Origin: Adenophora triphylla var. japonica
Lineage: Eukaryota; Streptophyta; Magnoliopsida; Asterales; Campanulaceae
NCBI GenBank assembly: GCA_022495995.1
Contig: JAFEMH010001474.1
Location: 404,671-468,670, forward strand
DNA: 64,000 nucleotides
Reading direction: 5' to 3'
Shown: one piece after another, positions 41,877-53,529 of the stretch
Layout: the number at the start of each line of letters is the position of its first letter
How positions within the stretch are numbered: position 1 is the stretch's first letter
The notes under the pieces: model-generated
Database searches by the model: none
What the model saw: the letters and a program-made list of their open reading frames with translations, nothing else
Told to the model about the DNA's origin: nothing
Position numbers and translations under genes: made by a program

Positions 41877-42790
41877 TTTTATTTTGTAGGATCCTCAATT
41901 TTTTCTACCATCCCCTCTTTCGTGAATCAGTTCTATACCAATGCCAAGAAGGGACAGAGAGACCTTGGAGATGGGCGTCTAGTAAATTGCCTTACTGCTG
42001 CTGTTGAAGGAATGGATGTTTCCATAGACTACTTGGACATCTAAAATACAATTGGGTTCAACGTTCCTAATGCTCCTGAGAGAGTTGGGACAGAAGTTAT
42101 GGATGCAACCGCCTCCACCACTGCTGGGATCCCTACCCTTACTGGACAGTACAAGAAAGTCCCTCAAAAGGATTTTGGTGAGCTGATGAGCCACCTTTGC
42201 TTCCTTGTTGGAAAATCTGTTTGTGGGAAGACCGGGAACCATAACAACTTTACATCCCAACAATGGATGTACTGCAATGTCATCCACAGTGAGATTCTCC
42301 TCCATTGGCCAAAGATTCTCATGAGGGAACTCTCTAGACACCTACCAATCCAAAAGGAAGAATGAAGACCAAAGATGGATACCCTTCTGTAGGCTCTTGA
42401 CAGTTGTATTTGCCAACTACCTTCACCTGGAAGAGCTCAGAATAGCTACCCCTGAGCTGACTGTCGACTGGGGCACTGAAGAAACACTTGGTCTGAGTGT
42501 CTTCCACAACTTCAGACTCTACTATGGCGATGATGAATACAAATCCCTGTGGGATGCTGATACCCTTCCTACCAAGGAATTCTACATCAAGATGAGTCCT
42601 AAGACCGCAGACACTGCAATTGGCAAAGCGATCAAGAAGGCGAGCAAGAAAAGAAAGACTGCTGCTAAAACGCCCAAGAAGAAGGCCAAAACCGCACCAG
42701 CACCCAATGGCTGTTTGGGTCGTCTCGTGCTCGCACCGAGAGGCGTAGTAAGGCCTCCCAGGATGCTACTGAGATTTCCCGGGTTAAGGA

Positions 42791-44728
42791 CGTAGTGTGC
42801 AGTGTACGGTCAACGTGCGCGTAGTGTGCGACAGTCTACATTCCTTTTTTGAGTAAAAACAAAAAATTTCAAATGTGTCTTAAAGGCATGATGCATGCAA
42901 AAGATATTATTATTATTATTATTATTATTATTTTGAAAACATTTTTTTTTTGAAATGAGACCAGTACGTGGCGTTGTTCTATCATAATTTATGCCCGGCT
43001 CCAATAATGAGGCATTTTAAGAGGAAGTTTAATGGTTTCTAGCCTATATATACTGAGTACCATTAAAAAAAAATTGAAAGCATGCAAGCACTTAAACACA
43101 TAAAATTTGAACAGTTAAATGAATGGATTCAACAGTCAAAATTTGACTTTCCCGGGGCGGTCAAACCGATAACAACGCATCATGGGAAAACACATACACA
43201 TACACTCACAAAACAAAAAGTTTCAAGTGTTGGGACGGAAGTTTGACCCGCAAAAGCTCTTTTTTTTTTTTAAAAAAAAACAAGTTTTATTTATTATTTG
43301 AAAAACAAGTTTTTTTTTTTTAAAAAAAAAACTTGTTTTTTTCCAAGCGGAGTCGCCACTGTGATGTACCCGATTTTCTTTGGCGCCCGACAAAACTTTT
43401 TTTTTTTTTGGAAGTTTAAAAAATCTTTTATCGGACTTTGAAAAATCAACGGAGTCGCCACGCCGTTTTTAGTTTAAGGGGCCAAAACTTTGAAAAATGT
43501 CCAAAATTAGAGAAATGAGTTCGGATGTCACGTTACTCTCCGAGAAGAACGTTTGGTGTTCACCCGGAATGCCTCGTACGACGAAGCTTCCTCACTTGAA
43601 ACTTTTTTTTGTGTGTGTGTGTGTTTTTTGAAAAAAAAGTTTTGACTAAAAGGGATTTTCTGGAAATAAACTAAATCTGAGGGACTGGAAAAACAGTTTG
43701 AAAACAAGGACTGAACTGAAAATAACAGAAACTGGAAAACTGTTTACAGATGACAATGTCATCCGCGTGGATGAGATTGTAGTGCAATCTTATCCGCGCG
43801 GGCTAACCTGTAGTCATAATTTTTTACAGTTTCTCAATTAGTCACTGTAATTTCCAGAAACTTAACTGGATTTACAGGACTTAACTGAAAATGTAACTGA
43901 AAACAGAAAATAAAGGGAATGTTTGGATTTTTGGCATCTATGTTTTATCCTCTCTTTCCCTAGACTTTGATTAGTGGTCATAAGTGATGAATCCACTTAA
44001 CCAAGCCATCCCGGGGGTACATTAGGACTTGAAAAACATATCATTTGCAAAGGGGAAGGGGATTTGACATGAAAGTAAATTTGAACAAGGGATAGGTCAA
44101 TATGTATAACCTTTAGAGGAAGATCTCTAAGGTGGTCATAAGAAAGACCATCCTTGAGACCTATACTCAAGTGTATCTCATACATCTTGTGTGATCTAAT
44201 TTGTGAGTCTATATGATTTTCATCAAATGAGAGAGTTCCAAGTTGAGCATCTTAGACAAGGGAGGGGTATTTGCAAGGAAATGAAAAATTTGGACAATTT
44301 GGAGTGATCATCTATAGAGATGAACTCCAAGATGACCACATCCTAGGTCAAGTAACAAGTAAAGACTAGGAATGTAAAGATACATGGAAGTAAAAATATG
44401 GACCATTTGAAGTGATCATTTATGGAGATGAACTCCAAGATGAACACATTTAGGTCAAAAGAGCAAGTAACAAGTAAAGACTAGTTAATGTAAAAGGGAC
44501 AAGGGAAATACATAATGTAAAATGTAGATCCTCTAGAAGATCATCCATGGAAATGGATTCCATGAAGATCCTCTTGGATCCTTGGGACAAAGAGGGAAGG
44601 GGGGTAATCAACAAACAAAAATCAACTATTCTACATCATTTATGTATGAAATGTATGTATGAATGAAGGAGTTTTGATTGAGTAAGAGAATGAGGGTTTT
44701 ACCAATGTTTCTTGCTCGCACCGAGAGG
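42791..44728 (-). mobile_element. Ogre/Tat-type LTR and leader fragment
   Basis: On the minus strand an LTR end (ATCGGGTACATCACA, plus 43360-43374) is followed by GTGGCGACTCCGCTTGG (43359-43343), which resembles the tRNA-Arg primer binding site of Ogre elements. Leader sequence runs on to 42791. To the right the LTR reaches about 44712 without its TG start. Similarity to 50162-50520 is visible (GGAGTCGCCACGC, the AATGCCTCG-type block). ATT triplets repeat at 42907-42932. Confidence 0.65.
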
Positions 44729-46833
44729 AAGATGATGGAATACCTGCACTAATTGCTAGAGCTAGGAAGGCCAAACAGACAAAGGATAATTTGACTAGTG
44801 AAGATCTGGCCCAGTTCTACAAATATGAGTTGAACAGGCTGGAGAGAGAAGCTGAAGAGAAGAGAGTTGCGAAAGGTAAAGAAACCTCACCTCCTTTCCA
44901 ACCGCAACCTGACCCCAAACCGCAGCCCCCTCCCCAACCTCAACCTCAATAGCCTATTTCACCTCCATCCCCAATCCAACCCCAACAAACTTCTAAAACT
45001 TCATCTTCACCTAAACCGCTTTCCCCTGCCCAACCACTAGGAGCTGAAACCGCTCAGGGAGAGAATCCAAAGCGAAAAAGGATTAAAATGGTTGCAAAGA
45101 AAACTAACTCCAAAGGGCCTAAACGTTTTCTCAAACGTATTGCCCAAACCTCCTTGCCCATTCCTGGTGAAAATCCCTCGTATTTTGACCAAGGATCCCC
45201 ATCTCCCTCTCACTCACATTCCTCCTCCCATTTTGACATCACACCCCTTCTGATATTGAATCCCCTTTGCCCCTTGCCTTTCAGGATTGGACTAAAAAAC
45301 CATTTGTAGGCCAAGCCATTTCCTTATCCATACTCAGAAACCCAACTCCTTCACCACCTTGTTCTAACCGCGGCCAAACCTCCCCACCTCACTCTAACCG
45401 CTTCCACACTCCACCCCCCTCAAAAATCCCTACACCACCCCCTTCTCCCATTCATCAAACCCCTCCTTCTAAAACTCCTACACCTCCTCCTCACCTCAAT
45501 AATAGAAATCACCTCCTCCATCTGTTCACACTACCCAAACCACTTCACCCACAAAATCACCTCCTAAAACCTCAAACCTTCCAACTTCCACAATTCCTCC
45601 TCCAATCCAAACCGCTCCTATCCCAACCATACCTATTACTTTACCCCAAACTCTACCCATTCCAACCCCTCCTACCCAATATCATACAATCCTAACCACA
45701 CATATATTCCAAACCCTACACACCTAACTACCCCAAACTGAACTCCCTACCCAAACCCCACCCATTATCCAAACCGCTCTTCCCACCTTTTCTCAACCGC
45801 CTCCTTCCTTCACTCATATTCTCTCCTCCTCAACCGCTCCCACCGATTACTCTCAAATTCTTTTAACCCGCCCTTCACCTTATCCAAAACCAACTCCTGG
45901 TCAATCAAGGTCACATGATTAAAGTGACGGAGTCAAACCGCTCTTTGGAAGCCTCCAGTCTTTCTCTTCAGGCCAGGGTTGATTCTCAAACCCAAGAGAT
46001 GGCTATTCTAACACCTTCAACCACAAATGAGCAAACCGCAAACATTGTGAAGAATACTGTTGAATCCAGCCTAACCACTTTCAAACAACAGTTGGCCAAC
46101 AACGTCATTGAATTCATAGGAGATACTGTCACCAGTGAACAACTCAAAAATATGCTCACTATTGATGGTGATCTTATCTGTGATACCTTTGAGCAAGATA
46201 TTGAGAAGATGAAGATAGAGCTCCTTGAAGCATTCAATTCCAGACCGCAACCAGATTCTGACCTCAGATCTGTGTTGGACTCTATGCAAGCCATCCTTCA
46301 AGAAGAAATTGATATTCTCAAGGGGGAGCTAAACATTAAAATGAACATTATTGGAGATAGCCTATAAGCAAAAATCAACACTCTTACTTACTGATGAAGT
46401 CAATGACCGTGCCGAAAACATTAAGGAAGGTTTCAACTCCAAACTGAGCTCCAAAATAAATGAGTTGGATAATACCTTAAGGGGGAGCTTAGCAGATCTG
46501 GAGCCAAATTTACAAGAAGCAATTTCTACTCAGACTGCTGCAATTCAGGAGGAAATTCATACTCTCTTCAATTCTCTAAATACCTCCTTTCACACCCTAA
46601 TTGAAGAACTGACTGAACAAGTCAGAGGAAATTCCAGAGCGGTTGGTGAAGCAAATCTCAGACTTGCAACCCAAGAAAATACCCTTAGAAGACTTGAAAT
46701 CGCTCAAGGGAGAACCACAGAAAAGGTTAGAGGGATGAGAAGAACCCTTCATGCAGAAAACTCAGCATTCAACCCTCCAAATGTTCCTGATCACGTTGTA
46801 GATGGACCGCCTCAGCGACCGCCCCAGCAATGA
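44729..46833 (+). pseudogene. Second part of the post-pol ORF: proline-rich and coiled-coil region
   Basis: Coding continues in frame from 42790 with EDDGIPALIARARKAKQT. A TAG follows at about 44951, then long Pro/Gln/Ser-rich stretches in shifting frames (44880-45900). The last part is better kept: 45915-46367 and 46351-46833 encode hydrophilic, heptad-rich helices (for example LRSVLDSMQAILQEEIDIL and SKINELDNTLRGSLADLE) ending PPQRPPQQ. A proline-rich region followed by a coiled coil has been described for the env-like ORF of SIRE1. I see no clear membrane segment, so an envelope function is not supported here. Confidence 0.6.
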
Positions 46834-47368
46834 AACCGCTTCTCTGTAATTCCTTTTTGCTGAATATTTTTTGCTTATGTTAGACTGCACTCTCTTTGTA
46901 TTTTTTTTATCTAACTCTTTTTGTTTTTGTAACCTTGTAATATGCTTTCCTACCTGTACTTGTAACTCAAACCATTTAAGGTTGTAATAAAAATTGTATC
47001 ATGGTTCCAAAACTTTGTTCATATCAAACTGCTTGTTTGTAGAACAACGAAACCGCAATGGTTTTAAAACCTCATTCAAAATATCCTTTTAACTTAAAAA
47101 TCATATTTTTGAATTGAAGTTTAAACATTCAATTTAAATCGCATTTTAAACTTAAACTCATATTTTCTAAGTGCACTGAATACATTTCTATACTTTCAAA
47201 TTGTAAGTTTTTCAATCTTTCAATAGTATAGAAATCTATAACTTAAGCTAGTGTGTGCATTGACTTGGGACATGACTTATCATGTTAATTCTTATGGACA
47301 TATTTTTACCAAGTACAATGTTTGCTTCTTTTATAGTAGGTAATGGCATCAATCAAATAGGGGGAGAT
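46834..47368 (+). other. 3' untranslated region and polypurine tract
   Basis: AT-rich, with few AACCGCA words. AAATAGGGGGAGATTG (47356-47370) is the polypurine tract directly before the LTR. Confidence 0.7.
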
Positions 47369-48877
47369 TGTTGGGTATGCATAATTTAACCCTCCTAACT
47401 TTAGCTTAGATTTGATTGATACCATAACCTCATCTCTATTTTCTAGACTTTAGGTCCATATGTAGTGAAGCTTAGACTTCAATTTTTTAGTATAAGTCCA
47501 TTTTATAGAATAGGCTTATTTAGGCTTGAAGACTGGCACAAGACTCATTGGACATGAGGTTTCAGTTCAAGAAGTTTCAAAACGCACGAGTGAAATGGCA
47601 CTTGCAAACCGCAGTGTGGAATTCATTCATTGAAACCGCATTTTAAAGAACAGCAGTGAATCCTAATTGATGAAACCGCACCAGCAAACCGCAGTGCAGT
47701 TCCAATCCTAAGACCGCACTGAGAAACCTCACTGTGAAACCGCACTGCCAAAATCGTATCATCACCAGACCACATCCAATGATTGAAGACTTGAAGTTGA
47801 ATCACTTATGACTGTTGGAATCCACGTCAGCAATATCTAAAGTCAACCACTAAATCTTGTCACGTGACTAAGTGTTAGACAAGATCTGCAAGGATCTTGA
47901 AAAGGTGACAGATGTCCTTCTCTCCTTAACTTCAGTTGAGGTCTGATCAGCCTTACCTGCTACTTCTGAACCAAAGGACAATAGTGGATTTGTGGACCAA
48001 TCAGAATGCACCAGTACAATACCTGCTACAGCTGTTTCTAACTGCTACTTTCTTGGTGCTTGGGTATAAATACCCCTAATCTTCAACATTTGAAGATTGC
48101 TTGAGAAATTGAAAGTACAGTGAGTTCATAAGAAGATTGAAGCTCTGCCCAGAAATATTCAACCCTTTGAATCTTCATCTTCTTTCTTCAAGAAAATATT
48201 TCAAGCCCAGAAATCAAGCCTTTATCACTCAAGAATCATTGTGCTCTACATCATATAGATTCAAAGAGCATTGATCTTGTTAAACACACACACACACACA
48301 CACCTCACTTGTTTAATCATATAGATTATTCATTTGAAATACACTGGTTATAGTCTAGGATTTGATTTTCATAGAATAAATTTTAGACCTGAGTTTGAAT
48401 ACTTGTATCGTTGTAATCTCTCTCATACTCAATATAAAATCTAACTCTTAGAAAATCCAAGACTAACCATCTTGGTAGTGGATGTAGATCATTTACGATT
48501 GAACCACTCCAAATATTATGTTCTTCATTTCTGCATTTTTATTACTGTTCATTGCTAATTATTTTGTCTTTATCTGTTTGATCTCATTTACAGTTATCCA
48601 AGTTGTGAATTGTGTTTGCAGTTAACTTTGTCAAAACCTCACTTTTCAGTTTTGTAAAACCGCACTGAAAACCGCACTAAAACCGCACCTCTAAAACCAC
48701 ACTTATAAACTCCAATATTCTGCTGGGCATTTTGCAACTCTACTTGCAGTTTGTAATACACTGCAAGCGGTTTTGTAAGCAAGAGATTTAGTTTTCAAAA
48801 GAGGGCAAAAAATTTATAACAGCTATTCACCCCCCCTCTAGCTGTTTTTCACCCTTGTTGACACCTTTAGGACCAAC
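47369..48877 (+). repeat. 3' LTR of the SIRE-type element
   Basis: It starts TGTTGGGTATGCATAA at 47369 after the polypurine tract. A TATA box GGGTATAAATACCCC lies near 48061-48075, an AC-dinucleotide run at 48283-48303, and CACCCCCCCTCTAG near 48829. It ends about GGACCAAC at 48877, where copia coding sequence of another element starts. Many AACCGCA words lie at 47600-47760 and 48650-48710. About 1.5 kb, a usual size for this lineage. Confidence 0.7.
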
Positions 48878-50158
48878 GGATGGAGTTGTTCGTAAGATCA
48901 CCGATGTTCGTTATGTCCCTGATTTGAAGAAGAACTTGATTTCTCTTGGAGTCTTGCATGCAAAAGGCTATCGTTCCACTTTGGATGAAGGTCACATACT
49001 AAATATGTTTTGGTTGTAATGAAAGGGACTCGAAGAGGTAACTTGTACCACCTTGAAGGAAGCACAGTTGTTGAACAAGCGGCCTTAGCAAGATCGAAGG
49101 AGCCTGATATGTCGAAGTTATGGCACATGAGACTTGGACATGTTGGAGAGAAACCACTCCAAAATAGGGGTCTAAATGGTTCATTTTAGTTCGGTTTACG
49201 CCAATTTACGGACCAAACCACTCGTTATCGGTTTGGAAAAATCTCAAACCGAACCGAACCATGAAAAATTTCAAACCAAACCGAACCAAACCATCATGGT
49301 TTGGTTCGGTTTGGTTCAAACCTCGGTTTGATTTAACGGTCTGAATCGCGGTTTAAACCATGGTTCAAACCATGAAATAGAACACGGCTTAAACCATTAA
49401 TTAGAATATGGTTTCACACTACACAATTAATTGTCATGTTTGCTTGAATTTTCCAGACATAGCATACATAAGAGATTCAAAATAAATGAAATTGTGAGTC
49501 AATGTTTATGATTACAATAGGCCATTTGAGTACTTGTAATGGTATGTGCTAAAAAGTGAATTAATATTATTACAGGAAAATTAACCAAAAGAAAAAGGGG
49601 TTATGGGCTAAAACCCATGAATATAATTAGGGGTTTACAAATCTAAATGTGAAATGGAGATGAAATATATGAATATTTACAGTTAATATTGAATGGTTAG
49701 GTGGTTTGGTTTATCGGTTCGATTTGGTGGTACAGTCTCGTGGTCTCAAACCGTGGTTTGGGGGTCCAGACTGCAGACCAAACTGAATCACACGGTTTGA
49801 CAATTTTTTGAACCGAACCAAACCACTATTTCTTGAAATCAAACTAAATCGCGTGGTTTGGTTTGGTTCGGTTTCGAACCGCGATTTGGACCGAACAACT
49901 TACACCCCACCCCTGCTCCAAACGTTGGTGAATCAAGATGTACTCGAAGGTGCCAAAACTAGTAAAGTCGAATTTTATGAATATTAAGTGTATGCTAAAT
50001 ATAGAAGGGTGAAATTTGATATTGCAGTCCATAGAACCAAGGGTATCTTGAATTATGTTCACTCAAATGTATGGGGTCTTACGAAAAATATTTCGTTAGG
50101 TGGAAAAAGGTGGCTCGTCACCTTTATTGATGATTACTTTAGAAAAGTTTAGATGTAC
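48878..50158 (+). pseudogene. Second copia fragment: pre-integrase and integrase start, split by a hAT element
   Basis: DGVVRKITDVRYVPDLKKNL and VMKGTRRGNLYHLEG with SKLWHMRLGH (48880-49145) are the GAG-pre-integrase motifs with the integrase zinc-binding His pair. After the 49165-49915 insertion it continues with LVNQDVLEGAK, YVHSNVWGLT and TFIDDYFRKV (to about 50158), which include the first catalytic Asp region. TAG/TAA stops are present. It ends abruptly where element 3 begins. Confidence 0.85.
49165..49915. mobile_element. hAT-type non-autonomous element with 8-bp duplication
   Basis: The end TAGGGGTCTAAATGG at 49165 is inverted with the CACCCCTG end at 49915. CTCCAAAA (49157-49164) and CTCCAAAC (49916-49923) differ by one base and fit an 8-bp hAT target duplication. 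The interior is full of GGTTTGGTTCGG/AACCGAACCAAACC words. Joining the flanks makes the copia frame continue, which confirms the borders. Confidence 0.85.
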
Positions 50159-50655
50159 CCTTGAAATTACCCGATCTTTTTCGCGCGCGGGGCGCGGCGG
50201 AAAAGGCGGTTGTCTTTCGCGGGGGGTTGGTGTCTGAGACCTCGCTTCACGGGAAGGAGCAGAATGAGGAGTCGCCACGCGGTTTTGTATTTTGAGCCCA
50301 AACGTTGAGAAACGGCTATTGCGAAAATGGTGTCGTTTTTATTGGTAGCAAAAACTTAGGAAAAGGCTTTGAAAACGGGGATCATTTTTATTGGCAGCAA
50401 AAACGAGTAAAAAGCTTTTTAGTACCAGAGATTGTTAGGTTCGGAGGTCAGGTTACGTTTCGGGTAGAGTATGACGAGATCGCCCGAAACGCCTCGCATG
50501 ACGAGTCTTTCTACCTTTCTCGAAATCGTGTGTGTGTGTGTGTGTGTCTTTTGAAATGGGGGCTTGAATGACAAGCTTAATCTTGGTTTGAGTGACAAAC
50601 GTTGATTAGGTGACTTTGTTTGAAAAGACGAGCGTTTGAATGACAAACGTCGGTT

Positions 50656-50935
50656 TTGAGTTCGAAATGAACGTTTGCGTGGCAAACGTCGATTTTGAGT
50701 TGAAATGAGCGTTTGCGTGGCAAACGTCGACTTTGAGTTAAAATGAGCGTTTGCGTGGCAAACGTCGACTTTGAGTTGAAATGAGCGTTTGCGTGGCAAA
50801 CGTCGACTTTGAGTTGAAATGAGCGTTTGCGTGGCAAACGTCGACTTTGAGTTGAAATGAGCGTTTGCGTGGCAAACGTCGACTTTGAGTTGAAATGAGC
50901 GTTTGCATGGCAAACGTCGACTTTGAGTTGAAGTG
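50656..50935. repeat. Tandem array A, 38-bp unit
   Basis: About seven copies of a 38-bp unit with GAGCGTTTGCGTGGCAAACG at its core, an internal palindrome. The first copies are slightly diverged; the later ones are nearly identical. Long minus-strand frames over it are repeat artefacts. Confidence 0.95.
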
Positions 50936-51257
50936 AGTCATTGTTAACGATTTTTGCGAGAAAAAAGCGTATTAAATGATTTTAAGTGTCAAATGGCGGC
51001 TTTGAGTTTGAAGATGAGCGTTCGGAGGCCGAACGTCATTTTGCGCATTTTGAAAGAGAGTTCGACGGACGAACTCCGGTTTTGAACCGGGCATTACATT
51101 GTTAACGATTTTTACGGGAAAAATGCGTATTAAATGATATGCGATCAACGAATCGGGTTGCGACTCGGACTTTTGAAAAGTAAATACTATCACAATCCAA
51201 ACGGATCGACTGTAAATGACAAGATTTAAAGCGGTGTCAACGGAATCAAATGATCCG

Positions 51258-51420
51258 GAATCGTAAATGACGATCAACGAGGGCTTGGCTCGGAATTGTA
51301 AATGACGATCAACGAGGCCAAACGGCTCGGAATTGTAAATGACGATCAACGAGGCCAAACGGCTCGGAATTGTAAATGACGATCAACGAGGCCAAACGGC
51401 TCGGAATTGTAAATGACGTG
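51258..51420. repeat. Tandem array B, 37-bp unit
   Basis: About four and a half copies of a 37-bp unit with GTAAATGACGATCAACGAGG; the last copies are identical. Inside the 3' LTR of element 3. Confidence 0.92.
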
Positions 51421-52373
51421 AAAGTAAACGGAACGGGGTCGGAACGCCGTTTTAACCCGTGATTACTTCTCTTACGGAAAGAGAAGAGGATCGAGGGACT
51501 AAAACGTATCGGACCCCGTTAGACGGAGGCGTCTACATTTTGACAATGGCGTTCGAAACAGTTATAGCGACTGGCGCGTAAACCGAGACGGAACGGAAGA
51601 TTCAGAGAGAGGGAGTTATACCTATGGCTAGGGTCGACTCCTTTGGCTCGGGAGGTGTGCACGGGACACGGAAAGTTATTCGAAAGGTTGTTTCGAAGTT
51701 GTAGGGTGCGTATTTGATCGAAATATGAAGGTTTCACGCGAATCGAGACAAAACGGGAGCTCGGAAGGGGTGGAAACCAGTTTGGACCGTGGGGTATGTG
51801 AGTTTTGGTGTTTTCCTCCTCTTTTGCCTTTGACAACTTCTATTTATAGGGTGAAAATTGCGCAGGAGTCCGGCCATTTACTTGGACTGAATTTCGTGGG
51901 TTTTGGGAATTTTGGAAACTGGAGGACTTGTTGGCAATTTCAGAAAATTGCACGGTGAGTCCTAGGACTTGGCTTGCAAACCAGGGGTATTTTGGTCTTT
52001 TCCCTTGATTTCCGATTACAAAGGGTGATTGGCGGGCCGCGGCATGGCCGCCACGTGTCCCATGACTCACCAAGTGTGTGGGAGTTCGTTCCCTGGTCCC
52101 GCTTTGTCCGTTTTTTAAAATAACAAACCGGAAATGTCCGAAACGCCCGGAAAAGTGCCTAAAATGCGTTTTCGAGGGGAAAGCCATACTTTTACGTGAG
52201 ATGTCACGTGATAAGTACGGTTTGACGCTCGGGATGCACTGGCGATCCGGGACGTCTCGTTGCACAAAGAATCGGGGAGTTTAACGAAGTTCCGCATAAC
52301 CTGGAGCGGGCCAGTTAACGGATTTCGGTTAACTTTCTGACGGATTTGGACGATCCGGATTTGGGTACTTACA

Positions 52374-52390
52374 GTTAGCCCCTCGGCGAC
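52374..52390 (-). other. Polypurine tract of element 3
   Basis: The minus strand reads GTCGCCGAGGGGCTAAC just before the LTR start TGTAAGTACCC. Confidence 0.7.
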
Positions 52391-52892
52391 GTCACTTTCG
52401 AAGGAAGTGGGGTCGTCGAAAAGATAAGGATCCAAATCGGGATGCCTTACTTTGAAAGAGACTCCGGGCGGTCACTGGCCGGACCCTTAGCGAAAAGGAT
52501 TCCTACGTATCCCGAGCGGAATCAAGCCGATCGTAGTTCGAAAAGGGGCAAGGGCCGCGCATGGGGACCTTGACCTGAGCGAGACTGTTAGGAGGCGTCT
52601 AAACCTGGATAAGACCATTCGCGAGGTACCTGTACCTGAATGGAGACTGTTAGGAGGCGTCTGAACCTGGGGCTTCTGAAACCTTCGAGGGCGTGTGGTG
52701 CCTCAAACCGGAGTTGCGATGCTAACGAGGGCGTTTGTGCCTTGGGTGCTGGGCTTATTGTTGTTGCCAGTTTTATCCTGCTAGGGATGAGCATTCGGGC
52801 CTACCTGGATGGCCGAAGAGGGATTGTTGTGCGGGCTTATTGCGGCTGCCGCTGAAGTGGAACGGTCGGGCTTACGACTGGCGGCCGGGGAG
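52391..52892. other. 3' untranslated region of element 3, proximal part
   Basis: No gene. A diverged repeat of TGTTAGGAGGCGTCT with CCTGGA occurs at 52585-52680. Confidence 0.6.
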
Positions 52893-53207
52893 AATTGTTG
52901 CAAGGCGTTCGTACCTTGGGGTTCGGGCTTATTGCTGTTGCCGAAGGAGACTGTTTGCAAGGCGTTCGTACCTTGGGGTTCGGGCTTATTGCAGTTGCCG
53001 AAGATGACTATTGGCAAGGCGTTCGTACCTTGGGGTTCGGGCTTATTGCAGTTGCCGAAGGAGACTGTTTGCAAGGCGTTCGTACCTTGGGGTTCGGGCT
53101 TATTGCAGTTGCCGAAGGAGACGGTTTGCAAGGCGTTCGTACCTTGGGGTTCGGGCTTATTGCAGTTGCCGAAGATGACTATTGGCAAGGCGTTCGTACC
53201 TTGGTAA
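52893..53207. repeat. Tandem array C, 57-bp unit
   Basis: AAGGCGTTCGTACCTTGG recurs at 52900, 52957, 53014, 53071, 53128 and 53185, exactly every 57 bases. Since 57 is divisible by three, long frames appear on both strands (174 codons minus, 132 and 122 plus); I treat them as artefacts. Two alternating variants (AAGGAGACTG and AAGATGACTA) suggest higher-order duplication. Confidence 0.97.
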
Positions 53208-53239
53208 GAGAGTGGAGGTCGGACCGCGAAGGTCGGGAT

Positions 53240-53448
53240 CAACTGTTTGAAATCGGACCGTGAAAGGTCGCGATTGAGGATTGAAATCGGACCGTGAAAG
53301 GTCACGATTGAGGATTGAAATCGGACCGTGAAAGGTCACGATTGAGGATTGAAATCGGACCGTGAAAGGTCACGATTGAGGATTGAAATCGGACCGTGAA
53401 AGGTCACGATTGAGGATTGAAATCGGACCGTGAAAGGTCACGATTGAG
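53240..53448. repeat. Tandem array D, 34-bp unit
   Basis: About six copies of a 34-bp unit with ATCGGACCGTGAAAGGTCAC. Copies after the first are almost identical. Confidence 0.95.
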
Positions 53449-53529
53449 AGTTTAATGGTGAGGACCATTTAAATTTTAACGTCGGGAGACGGAATTGTAA
53501 CTGAAATGTCCGGAGACATGGTTGAACGT

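Larger units (their letters stand above)
39022..42790 (+). pseudogene. First part of the post-pol (env-like position) ORF of the SIRE-type element
   Basis: A short first exon (39022-39050, MAPKKQFTDR) seems to be followed by a long AT-rich intron that now holds the Pack-MULE. The acceptor TTTTATTTTGTAG at 41877-41889 leads into a coding segment (GSSIFSTIPSFVNQFYTNAKKG) that resembles the FYAN-type start of plant retrotransposon proteins. Stops occur at 42042-42044 and near 42363. The next frame (42397-42795) ends in a basic, Lys-rich stretch (SKKRKTAAKTPKKKAKTAP). Coding stops at 42790, where another insertion begins. The donor is altered (GACAG/GATATG), so splicing is inference. Confidence 0.5.
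37380..48877 (+). mobile_element. SIRE-type Ty1-copia element, 3' part
   Basis: The order is reverse transcriptase end and RNase H (37380-38337), then a promoter-like region, an extra ORF after pol (39022-46833, interrupted), a polypurine tract AGGGGGAG (47359-47367) and a long 3' LTR (47369 to about 48877). An additional ORF after pol with a proline-rich middle and a coiled-coil end is typical of the SIRE (Maximus) lineage. The 5' LTR, gag, protease, integrase and most of RT are missing. A Pack-MULE (39464-41286) and an Ogre-like LTR piece (42791-44728) are inserted. Confidence 0.78.
50162..52373 (-). repeat. 3' LTR of element 3
   Basis: On the minus strand it starts TGTAAGTACCCAAATCC at 52373, directly after a polypurine tract, and ends GATCGGGTAATTTCA at 50162. 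2.2 kb long, with two tandem arrays inside (50656-50935 and 51258-51420). GGAGTCGCCACGC near 50269 is shared with 43440. Confidence 0.8.

Noticed and set aside
41979..42341. 120-codon minus-strand frame
   Set aside because: It is the shadow of the post-pol ORF of the SIRE-type element on the plus strand, which has recognisable motifs.
42907..42932. ATT trinucleotide run as a functional site
   Set aside because: A simple microsatellite in the leader of an Ogre-like fragment; nothing points to function.
44729..46833. True envelope glycoprotein
   Set aside because: The position fits the env-like ORF of SIRE elements, but I see no signal peptide, no transmembrane segment and no glycoprotein features, only proline-rich and coiled-coil sequence.
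50419..50941. Repetitive minus-strand proteins with FQLKVDVCHANAH-type repeats
   Set aside because: They are translations of the 38-bp tandem array A in an LTR; no start context and no related protein.
50656..51420. CRISPR-like array
   Set aside because: Copies are contiguous tandem repeats without unique spacers, in a plant retroelement LTR.
52781..53305. Long open frames on both strands (174, 132 and 122 codons)
   Set aside because: They are produced by a 57-bp tandem repeat, a multiple of three, which keeps several frames open at once. No protein similarity.
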